A stretch of 64,000 bases of DNA from Arthrobacter sp. ov118. Lineage in GTDB: Bacteria > Actinomycetota > Actinomycetes > Actinomycetales > Micrococcaceae. Position numbers and translations under genes: made by a program. Location: assembly GCF_900116495.1 (NCBI RefSeq), contig NZ_FPAY01000001.1, forward strand, positions 620,001 through 684,000. Direction: 5' to 3'. A model generated the notes under the pieces. It was not told the DNA's origin. It ran no database searches and saw only the letters and a program-made list of their open reading frames with translations. Shown here one piece after another: positions 42,003-49,128 of this stretch (position 1 is the first letter of the stretch; every line of letters begins with the position of its first letter).

Positions 42003-42059
42003 TTGACATCTATTCCCGGGCGGGGCTAGCTTGCCATTTATGAAACAGACACTTCATAA
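42003..42059 (+). promoter_or_regulatory. Promoter and operator of the MFS transporter gene
   Basis: TTGACA (42003-42008) and TAGCTT (42027-42032) are 18 bases apart. Directly after lies a palindrome TTATGAA-N8-TTCATAA (42038-42059) with 7-base arms; it contains the first start codon. Another half-site, ATGAA, is at 41991-41995. A repressor on the palindrome would block initiation. Confidence 0.65.
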
Positions 42060-43485
42060 CATGCCGGCCCCGGCAGTGCTGCGGCCCCTCTGGCGCAACC
42101 GCGACTTCCTAGTTGCCGGCACCGCCCGGTTCGTTGCGACGGCGGGGACGGGCGCCGTCGTCGTCAGCGTGATGCTGCACCTGCGGAACGCGGCAGCCGC
42201 CGGCGGGACCCCCGTCGCCGGTCCCTGGCTCGTGGCCGGCTACCTGCTGTGCTCGGCGCTGCCGCTGGTGGTGCTGGCCCCGTGGGCCGGCCGGCTCGCC
42301 GACACACGGGATTCCCGCACCCTGGCGACGGCGACCTCCGCGGTCAGCGCCGCCGCGGTCGCCGTCATGGGCCTGGGCATGGAGTATCTGGACAATCACC
42401 TGCCCGTGCTGTTCGCCATGACCTTCCTGCTCGACGCGGCCCAGGCTGTGGCCGGTCCGACCTGGCAGGCCCTGTTGCCCCGCATCGTCGGCGAGGAGCG
42501 CACGCCGCGGGCGATGGGGACCATGCAGGCGACCATCATGATTGCGGGCATGGTCGGGCCCGCCGCGGGCGGCCTGCTCAGCGGCTGGGGCGGAGCCGGT
42601 CTGGTGTTTGCCGTGGCGAGCGGCTGCTACCTCGCCCTGGGGCTGGGTGCCCTGCTGATCCGGACCCGCCGCGGCACGGCAGTCGAGCGGGCCGGCCAGG
42701 TGAAACCCGCGCTGCTCGACGGGCTGCGCCTGATCCGCCGGGACAGCCTGGTCTGGGCCTTGGTGCTCGGCGCGATGTTCTTCATCATTGTTGGCGAGGC
42801 CACAAATGTTCTTGAGGTGTTCCTGGCCCGCGACGACCTTGGCGCCACCGAAATGCAGTACGGGCTGCTGACCGCAGCGTTCGGCCTCGGCATGGCGGCG
42901 GGGGCGTCGATGGCCGGCAGCATCAAGGCGCAGGCGGTGCGGTTGCGCGTGCTGCTGTGCTCCATGATCGTGGCCTCGGTGATGCTGATCATCATGGGGA
43001 CCGTCCCCACCGTGGAGCTGCTCTTCGTGGCCTACACGGTGATGGGAACGGCCTGCGGCGTCCTGAACGCCTGCTTCGGGGCGATCGCGATCCTGCGGAT
43101 TCCGGAAAGTGGACGGGGCCAGGCCATGGCCATCGTCGGCGGGCTGACGCGCGCCGTGTCCATTGGCGCGCTGGCTCTGGGCGGCCTCTTGGGCGCACTC
43201 CTGCCGGTGCGCGCCAGCTTTTGGCTCACCGGGGCAGCCAGCGTGCTGGTAGCCCTGGCCCTTGCGGCCTACGTTCTGCCCCGCTTCGGCCGGGAGGACA
43301 CCGGCGCCGGCGCTGCGGCGGCCCTCGGCTCAGGCGGGCAGCAGGAAGCCGTCGCGGACCAGGTTCCCCACTTCGGCCAGCAGGCCGGCGCGGAACTGGG
43401 CGCCGTCAAACCCCTCGTAGCCGCCCAGCAGGGCCTCGAGGGCGCCGATGATCTGCCCGACGGACAGGTCGCCGTCGCACGCTGA
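42040..43485 (+). CDS. MFS transporter
   Basis: The protein has 12 predicted membrane segments in about 420 residues and the MFS_3 (enterobactin-exporter-like) pattern: RNRDFLVAGTARFVATAGTGAVV, LVVLAPWAGRLADTRDSRTL (the motif A loop) and ARAMGTMQATIMIAGMVGPAAGG. Substrate unknown; export of a drug or metabolite is typical when the divergent gene is an ArsR-type regulator. The start may be ATG 42040 (leaderless transcript) or ATG 42061. The last 55-60 residues, from about 43305, are a hydrophilic tail that overlaps the convergent methyltransferase gene by 156 bases. Confidence 0.86.
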   Translation: MKQTLHNMPAPAVLRPLWRNRDFLVAGTARFVATAGTGAVVVSVMLHLRNAAAAGGTPVAGPWLVAGYLLCSALPLVVLAPWAGRLADTRDSRTLATATSAVSAAAVAVMGLGMEYLDNHLPVLFAMTFLLDAAQAVAGPTWQALLPRIVGEERTPRAMGTMQATIMIAGMVGPAAGGLLSGWGGAGLVFAVASGCYLALGLGALLIRTRRGTAVERAGQVKPALLDGLRLIRRDSLVWALVLGAMFFIIVGEATNVLEVFLARDDLGATEMQYGLLTAAFGLGMAAGASMAGSIKAQAVRLRVLLCSMIVASVMLIIMGTVPTVELLFVAYTVMGTACGVLNACFGAIAILRIPESGRGQAMAIVGGLTRAVSIGALALGGLLGALLPVRASFWLTGAASVLVALALAAYVLPRFGREDTGAGAAAALGSGGQQEAVADQVPHFGQQAGAELGAVKPLVAAQQGLEGADDLPDGQVAVAR

Positions 43486-45000
43486 AACGAAGCCCGCCAG
43501 CTCGGTGCTGAGCAGGTTGGTACGGCGTAGACCGGCGCCCTGCCGCAGCAGGATGACGCCGGGGTGCTCGGCGCCCGGGCGCTGGTGGCGCTCTTCCGTG
43601 ACGTCCTCCGCGACCAGCAAGTGGGCGGCGGCCAGATCATGGGCGGCCAGCCAATCGGCCCGTTCGACGGCGGCGCCCAGGTGCGGTCCGACCGGCTGCT
43701 CGATGGGGTACGTGATCTCCTCGAAACGGGAAAGCACCTGCCCCGCACCCTCGGCCGGCCGGCGCAGCCAGATCATGCCGAAACCGATCCCGGCCACGTC
43801 GCGCGCCGCGAAGTCATCGAGGTAGGCCGCGTACGAGTCCTGGTAGAGCTTGCGGTCGCGGTTCTCGGAGGCGTCCTGCAGCCAGGTCTCGGCATACTGC
43901 TCCGGCCCCACCTGCTCGCGCTGGATGAACCAGACGTCGGCGGCCGGGCGGGCCCAGCTTCGGGGCCGTTCGTCCCAGCCGGCGCCCGCAGTGATCTCCC
44001 AGTTGCCGAGAAGCTGGGCCGTTCCCTCCGGAGCTAGGACGGAGGGAAGGTCGCGGACCAGCGACGCGACGATGTCGTCCCCCGGCAGACCGCCGTCGCG
44101 GTAGGTGAACTGGTCCGTGGCGGTCTCGCCGGGGCTGCGGGGAGTGATGACGAACGGCGGGTTGGACACCACCAGCTCGAATTTCTCTCCCGCGACGGGC
44201 TCCAGCAAGGATCCGAGCCTCAGGCTCACCCGGGCGTCAAGGTCGGCCGGGTCCACGTGCAGCTCGGCGGCGTTGAGCAGCAGGTTGAAGCGGGTGAAGG
44301 CCAGTGCTCGTTCGGAGATGTCCGTAGCGGTCACGTGCTCGGCATGGTGCAGCAGGTGGAAGGTCTGGATGCCGCAGCCCGTGCCGAGGTCGAGGGCCTT
44401 GGCCACGTGCCGGCGGGCGGTGACCTGGACCAGGGTGGTGGAGGCCTGCCCGATCCCCAGGACGTGGTCGTGGCGGAGGACGCCGGCGCGCTGGTGGGCC
44501 GCGAGGTCGCTGGCCACCCAGAGGTCGGCCCCGCCGCCCGCAACCCCGTCGTCTCCCTGGGTGGCGTCCCAGCCATACGGCCTCAGATCCACCTTCGCCT
44601 GGACCAGGTCCGCGTCCGACGGCTCCACGAGCCCGAGTTCCATGAGTCCTTCCGTGCCGATACCGGGCAGGGCGGCGTCGAGTGTCTCCGCGCGCTGCGG
44701 CTCGGCCAGGAGCCACAGACGCACGACGGCGGCGAGCGCCGCCGTCGCCGGCTCACCCGCGGCACGGCGGGTGACGATCAGCGCCGGGATGAGCTGGTCC
44801 CGGCTGAGGGCCTCATGTGCCGCTTCGCCGAGCAGCTCCGCAACGCCGTCCACGGTGTAGCCAACCGCCCGCAGGGCGCCGGCCAGTGCCCCGAGGAGCC
44901 CGGGCAGGTCAGTCCGCGGGGCCTCCGGAGTGTTGCCGGCCGTGAACGGCGCCTTGATTGAGGGGGCCTGCGTGGCGGGGCTTTGCGCTGAGGAAGTCAC
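43330..45000 (-). CDS. Class I SAM-dependent methyltransferase (RsmC/HemK-like)
   Basis: The 556-residue protein has a helical N-terminal domain (about 30-160), then a Rossmann methyltransferase domain with SAM-binding ALDLGTGCGIQTFHLL near residue 217 and the catalytic LVVSNPPFVITP near 285; NPPF marks enzymes that methylate exocyclic or glutamine nitrogens. The C-terminal third (from about 400) is not recognised. Actinobacteria commonly carry this long form, whose substrate (rRNA or protein) is undetermined. Start GTG 45000. Confidence 0.85.
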   Translation of the reverse strand: MTSSAQSPATQAPSIKAPFTAGNTPEAPRTDLPGLLGALAGALRAVGYTVDGVAELLGEAAHEALSRDQLIPALIVTRRAAGEPATAALAAVVRLWLLAEPQRAETLDAALPGIGTEGLMELGLVEPSDADLVQAKVDLRPYGWDATQGDDGVAGGGADLWVASDLAAHQRAGVLRHDHVLGIGQASTTLVQVTARRHVAKALDLGTGCGIQTFHLLHHAEHVTATDISERALAFTRFNLLLNAAELHVDPADLDARVSLRLGSLLEPVAGEKFELVVSNPPFVITPRSPGETATDQFTYRDGGLPGDDIVASLVRDLPSVLAPEGTAQLLGNWEITAGAGWDERPRSWARPAADVWFIQREQVGPEQYAETWLQDASENRDRKLYQDSYAAYLDDFAARDVAGIGFGMIWLRRPAEGAGQVLSRFEEITYPIEQPVGPHLGAAVERADWLAAHDLAAAHLLVAEDVTEERHQRPGAEHPGVILLRQGAGLRRTNLLSTELAGFVSACDGDLSVGQIIGALEALLGGYEGFDGAQFRAGLLAEVGNLVRDGFLLPA

Positions 45001-45051
45001 CGGACAAGTTTAGTCCGGGGCCAGCGTAGGCCCGCGTCAGCGCGGCTCCGG

Positions 45052-45867
45052 TTAGAGCTGATCCTCCGCATAGATCCGCAGTGCGTCCCGGACGAAGGCT
45101 GCGCCCTCGGCGCCGCCGTAATTGGCGGCGAACCGGGGATCAGCCAGATACATCTCACCGAGGCCGGTCACGTACGCCTTGATGTCCGGCGCGCTGTCCG
45201 CGCCGGCGTCGGTGCCGGTGGCTGTGCTGATGTCTGTGCTGGTGTCTGCGACGGGTGCCGCCGGGGTCCCGGGGATGGCCCTCAACCATTCGACGTGGCG
45301 ACGGGCCAGCTCCTGCGCCTGCGCACTGCCGGCCGGGACTCCGGACTGTGCCGCCGCCGTCCAGTCTGCGCCAAGCTGCCGGGACCGCTCCGCCCGGGCA
45401 GCCTTCTCCTCGTTCCCCATGCCGCGCCACCAGGCGTCCCCGGCCGCATAGGCGTCCTTGCCCCACCGCTGCTGGACTTCCTCCCGGTATTTGGTGTGGT
45501 CAAAGCCGTCGAACATTTTCTCCGCCATGATATTTCCTCCCTCTTGCAATGCCTTAATGGTGTGCCGGACCGCAGTGATCTGCCTGCCCAGCCTGTCCCG
45601 TTCCTGCTGCAGCCATTCCAGATGCAGGCCCAGGGCTTCCCCTGCATCCGCCTCGTTGCCCAGCACGTCCGCGATCGCCGGCAGCCCAAGCCCCAAGTCG
45701 CGCAGGAGCAGGATCCGTTGCAGACGCACCAGCGCATCCTGGCCGTAGTACCGGTAGCCGTTGTTGCCGGTACGGCTGGGCTTGAGCAGGCCGATGTCGT
45801 CGTAGTGGCGCAAGGTCCGGCTCGTGGTGCCGGCCAAGGTGGCAATCTGTTGCACGGACCAGTCCAT
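45052..45867 (-). CDS. MerR-family regulator with TipAS ligand-binding domain
   Basis: The 271-residue protein has an N-terminal MerR HTH (SVQQIATLAGTTSRTLRHYDDIGLLKPSRTGNNGYRYYG), a dimerisation helix (LHLEWLQQERDRLGRQITAVRHTIKAL) and a TipAS/albicidin-like domain (about residues 115-271: EKMFDGFDHTKYREEVQQRWG, WWRGMG). TipA proteins capture thiopeptide antibiotics and activate resistance promoters. An Asp/Thr-rich insert (TSTDISTATGTDAGADSAPD) interrupts the ligand domain. A MerR-type promoter with 19-base spacer lies upstream, so self-activation is likely. Confidence 0.9.
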   Translation of the reverse strand: MDWSVQQIATLAGTTSRTLRHYDDIGLLKPSRTGNNGYRYYGQDALVRLQRILLLRDLGLGLPAIADVLGNEADAGEALGLHLEWLQQERDRLGRQITAVRHTIKALQEGGNIMAEKMFDGFDHTKYREEVQQRWGKDAYAAGDAWWRGMGNEEKAARAERSRQLGADWTAAAQSGVPAGSAQAQELARRHVEWLRAIPGTPAAPVADTSTDISTATGTDAGADSAPDIKAYVTGLGEMYLADPRFAANYGGAEGAAFVRDALRIYAEDQL

Positions 45868-45991
45868 CGCTCCGCCTTCCGTCCCGTCCGGCCACCGGCT
45901 GTGGCGCTCCTCCCGGCGCCGGGCTGCCGGTGCCGCTACTCTGTGCCGCTAGTCTGTGCCGCCGACCGACCGCTGCCGGCCCGTGGCTTTG

Positions 45992-46022
45992 ACTCTAAAC
46001 TCTGACGTTGCGTCAACGTCAA
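45992..46022 (-). promoter_or_regulatory. MerR-type promoter and operator of the TipA-like gene
   Basis: On the minus strand TTGACG (46022-46017) and TAGAGT (45997-45992) are separated by 19 bases, the long spacer that MerR proteins correct by twisting DNA. A palindrome TGACGTTG-ACG-CAACGTCA (46021-46003) fills the spacer. Confidence 0.75.
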
Positions 46023-46092
46023 GGGTGCGGGGAAAAGGCCGGCCGGGACCGCCGGGCGGGAGGTGGCCTAAGCAAAACGGTAGGTTGGAGAC

Positions 46093-46566
46093 ATGGTTTT
46101 CCCCTCCTCCCCTACCCCGGCCCCGCGCCAAGGCAAGGCCCCACGGCTCCGGCTGATTCTTACGGGGGCGGCGGCCGCCGTCGTCGGTCTAACCGCGGCG
46201 TCATGTTCCCCGGCCCCTTCAGTTGAGAACGCCGATGTCCCGGCGTGGAAGGCTACCGCCCTGCCCACTGCCACCGGGATTGTGCTGGAGGACGCGGGCA
46301 AGATCCTCAACCGGGACGCGATCGTCCGGGCCGCTCCCACCGTGCCCGCCGGCACCTACACCCTGACCATGAGCTGCGACGGCGGCGGAAAGGCTTTCTT
46401 CACCGTCAGCCAGGGCGCCAAACAGCTGGCCGAAGCAGGTGCCGCTTGCAACGGCAGCCGCGAAACCGCCCACATCAAAGTACCCGCCACGGGCGAGGTC
46501 AAGGTCAGCACTTCCAGCGTGGATGCGCCGCTTCTCTACGCGTACCATCTCGCTGCTGCCGGGTAG
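46093..46566 (+). CDS. Secreted lipoprotein, paralogue of the next gene
   Basis: The 157-residue protein has a lipoprotein signal peptide with lipobox TAASC (Cys38). The mature part contains PAGTYTLTMSCDGGGKAFFTV, later a Cys in GAACNGS and a beta-rich ending (ATGEVKVSTSSVDAPLLYAYHLA). The next lipoprotein shares PVGTYSLTLACRSRGRVSFTV at the matching place, so the two are paralogues; the paired cysteines suggest a disulphide. No family recognised. It starts 71 bases after the MerR-type operator, in the opposite direction. Confidence 0.78.
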   Translation: MVFPSSPTPAPRQGKAPRLRLILTGAAAAVVGLTAASCSPAPSVENADVPAWKATALPTATGIVLEDAGKILNRDAIVRAAPTVPAGTYTLTMSCDGGGKAFFTVSQGAKQLAEAGAACNGSRETAHIKVPATGEVKVSTSSVDAPLLYAYHLAAAG

Positions 46567-46594
46567 GCCCCCTTACCGTCCCGGACCCTGCGTC

Positions 46595-46668
46595 CGGATC
46601 GTCGGGCAGGACCGCGGCAACCGCGGACTTTCGGATCGTCGGGCAGGACTGCGGCAGCCGCGGACCTT
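46595..46668. repeat. Tandem 37-bp direct repeat
   Basis: Units 46595-46631 and 46632-46668 start with CGGATCGTCGGGCAGGAC and differ at three positions. The repeat fills most of the gap between the two lipoprotein genes. Confidence 0.9.
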
Positions 46669-46711
46669 GCAGCCTCTGGCGCAGGACACCTGACGGCCTT
46701 AATCTCAGGGT

Positions 46712-47254
46712 ATGACACCAGCGCCGGCGAGCCCGATGCCGCGACGACGCACTCCGGCTGCCGCCGCGGTGCTTGCAGTTGCGCTGATCCTCGGGACTGC
46801 CCTCTCCGGCTGCGAGTACGAATACGGCGCTGACCACTGGGACGATGAGTCGCCCACCGTTGCCGCCTCGCCCACCGGGGGCGCCCTGCCGCAGGATCCC
46901 CATTTGAACGAGCCGGTATCGGGTGAAGAACTGGACGACTGGGCCGACGATGTGCTGCCCGACGACGAAGGGCACGTGCTGCACAAAAGCTTCGGCTCCG
47001 TAAATGCCGGTGAGACCCACGCCGACTCGACCACCCAGCTGCCTGTCGGCACCTATTCCCTGACGCTGGCGTGCAGGAGCCGGGGGCGGGTGTCCTTCAC
47101 CGTCCGTGACGCAAAAGAGCCGCTGGTAGACCTGAGCCTGCGCTGCGGGACATCACGGGTCAGCGTTGTCCAGCTATCCGCGCCCACTGTGCTGTCCATC
47201 CAGGTCGGCGGACGCGCCGGGGCCAACTTCGCCTATCAAGTGAACCGGATCTGA
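46712..47254 (+). CDS. Secreted lipoprotein, paralogue of the previous gene
   Basis: The 180-residue protein has a signal peptide with lipobox LSGC (Cys34), an acidic linker (DDWADDVLPDDEG) and a beta-rich domain with two cysteines (LTLACRSRG and LRCGTSRV). The domain matches the previous lipoprotein in the GTYSLTLAC strand and in its overall plan. Function is unknown. The gene converges on trhO, with only 13 bases between the stops. Confidence 0.78.
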   Translation: MTPAPASPMPRRRTPAAAAVLAVALILGTALSGCEYEYGADHWDDESPTVAASPTGGALPQDPHLNEPVSGEELDDWADDVLPDDEGHVLHKSFGSVNAGETHADSTTQLPVGTYSLTLACRSRGRVSFTVRDAKEPLVDLSLRCGTSRVSVVQLSAPTVLSIQVGGRAGANFAYQVNRI

Positions 47255-47267
47255 CGGCGCGCCCCGG

Positions 47268-48161
47268 TCAGGCGGCGCAGCCGTCCGGGCACCGCAGGGT
47301 TTCCGGGCTGGCGGCGCACCCGGCGCAATAGAGCGTGAGCGTCCGGCAGCTCGGATTGGAGCAGTTTTCGAACTTGCTCGTAGGGGCGGAGCAGCGGACG
47401 CATTCGCCAATCGTCTTGGCGTCCTCGCTGAACTCCAGATGCATCCGCTTGTCGAACACGTAGAGGGAACCTTCCCACAAACCCTGGTCCTTGAAGGTCT
47501 CCCCATAGCGGACAATGCCGCCGTCGAGCTGGTAGACCTCTTTGAACCCGCGGTTCACCATGAGGCTCGACAACACCTCGCAACGGATGCCCCCGGTGCA
47601 ATAGGTGACAACAGGCTTGTCCTTGAGGGCATCGTATTTGCCCGAGTCAAGCTCCTTGATGAAGTCATGGGTGGTGGCGACATCGGGGACCACGGCGTCC
47701 TTGAACTTGCCGATCTGGGCCTCGAAGCCGTTGCGTCCGTCGAAGAACACGACGTCGTCGCCTTCCTCTTTCTTGGCAGCAATGAGCGCGTGGAGTTCCT
47801 CGGGTTTCAGGTGCGTGCCGCCGCCGACTACCCCGCCGGCGTCGACCTTGAGTTCGCCCGGCGCGCCGAAGGATACGATCTCGTCCCGCACCTTGACGCT
47901 GAGCCGCGGGAAGTCTGCCGCACCGCCGTCGGACCATTTCACGTCAATGCTGTGGAAGCCTTTGTACTCTCGCGTGGTCTTGACGTATTGCTTCACGGCG
48001 TTGAGTTCGCCGCCCACCGTGGCGTTGATGCCGTCCTTGGAGATGATGATGCGGCCGGTCAGGCCGAGCTTTTCGCACAGCGCGCGCTGCCAGAGCCGGA
48101 CGGCGTCCGGGTCAGCGAGGGGGGTAAATCCGTAAAAGAGCACAATCCTGTTCAAAGCCAC
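47268..48161 (-). CDS. trhO: tRNA uridine(34) hydroxylase TrhO (rhodanese family)
   Basis: TrhO makes 5-hydroxyuridine at the wobble position of certain tRNAs using oxygen. The 297-residue protein has an N-terminal acylphosphatase-like domain ([20 protein letters not shown] to [16 protein letters not shown]), a rhodanese domain with catalytic loop [15 protein letters not shown], and a C-terminal zinc-like cluster of cysteines ([31 protein letters not shown]). I use GTG 48161, directly before the conserved start; the long frame to 48920 runs antisense through the GNAT gene. Confidence 0.9.
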   Translation of the reverse strand: MALNRIVLFYGFTPLADPDAVRLWQRALCEKLGLTGRIIISKDGINATVGGELNAVKQYVKTTREYKGFHSIDVKWSDGGAADFPRLSVKVRDEIVSFGAPGELKVDAGGVVGGGTHLKPEELHALIAAKKEEGDDVVFFDGRNGFEAQIGKFKDAVVPDVATTHDFIKELDSGKYDALKDKPVVTYCTGGIRCEVLSSLMVNRGFKEVYQLDGGIVRYGETFKDQGLWEGSLYVFDKRMHLEFSEDAKTIGECVRCSAPTSKFENCSNPSCRTLTLYCAGCAASPETLRCPDGCAA

Positions 48162-48278
48162 ACTTTTAAGGGTACCGGCTGGGCAGAGGGGCGCAGAGAC
48201 AGTCACAATTGGATAAGCAAGCGCTCTTCCCGGGGCCGCCCCCTGTTGCTGGCGGCACGGCTGGAATACGCTCATCAC

Positions 48279-48971
48279 ATGAGTCTTGACGCCATGGTTG
48301 AAGACACCACGCACCTGCTCGACATCTGGGTTGCCGGATGGGCTGGCTGTCGCGGATATGAGACGCGCAAAGTCGGACGGTTCCCCGCGGCCCTTCGCGC
48401 GGACACCACCGGCGAATGGGAATATTTCGCCTACGACCCGTCCGAGCCGGAGTTCGCCGAGCTGGCAGCACAGACGGCCGAAGTGCCAGCCAGGGTCCTC
48501 ACGGTCCTCACCAACGACGTGGCCCGCTACACGTTTTTGGGCCAGCAGAACGGCCTCCACGCCACGTCGGCTTCCCAGACCATGATGATCGTGGACATGG
48601 AGACCCAGGATTCGGAAGACCCCTGGCTCTCCGACGACGACCTCAGGCTGGAGACGTCCCGGACCGATGGCGTCCACCACGCTGTGGTCCGCGCAGGTGA
48701 AGAGACCGCCGCGAGCGGGCGGGTGTTTGTCGTGGGGCGTACCGCGATCTTTGACAACATCGTGACGTCGCCGACCTACCAGCGGCGCGGGCTGGGCAGC
48801 TTCATCATGAAGGCCCTGGCGGCGCAGGCCTTCGAACACGACGTCGACTCCGGACTGCTGCTCGCCTCGTTGGACGGTCAAAAGCTCTATTCGCACCTCG
48901 GCTGGCGCACGGTCTGCCACGTGCTGATGCTCTCGACGTCGGACGAGGGAGCGGATCTGTCCGTCGGCTGA
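48279..48971 (+). CDS. GNAT-family N-acetyltransferase
   Basis: The 230-residue protein has the acetyl-CoA-binding motif [22 protein letters not shown] near residue 165-185 (Q/RxxGxG) and the preceding strand TAIFDNIV. The N-terminal half (residues 1-110) begins with a conserved-looking [15 protein letters not shown]. Substrate unknown. It is divergent from trhO across 117 bp; the long upstream frame is antisense to trhO and is excluded. Confidence 0.85.
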   Translation: MSLDAMVEDTTHLLDIWVAGWAGCRGYETRKVGRFPAALRADTTGEWEYFAYDPSEPEFAELAAQTAEVPARVLTVLTNDVARYTFLGQQNGLHATSASQTMMIVDMETQDSEDPWLSDDDLRLETSRTDGVHHAVVRAGEETAASGRVFVVGRTAIFDNIVTSPTYQRRGLGSFIMKALAAQAFEHDVDSGLLLASLDGQKLYSHLGWRTVCHVLMLSTSDEGADLSVG

Positions 48972-49128
48972 GACTCAACTGCTCAACGGGCAGCCTGCGC
49001 TCTGGCGTCCTGGTGCCGCCGTTTTCACGTCCGTGCGGCCCCGCCGCAAGAGGGCCGGCAACAGCGGGCTTCCGTGCCTCTAGTTGCGGCCGACCGCGCG
49101 ATTTGAGGCCGGATGAAAGAATGTATGG

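Noticed and set aside
47439..48278. N-terminal 280 codons of the long frame before the GNAT gene
   Set aside because: They are antisense to trhO; the acetyltransferase starts at ATG 48279.
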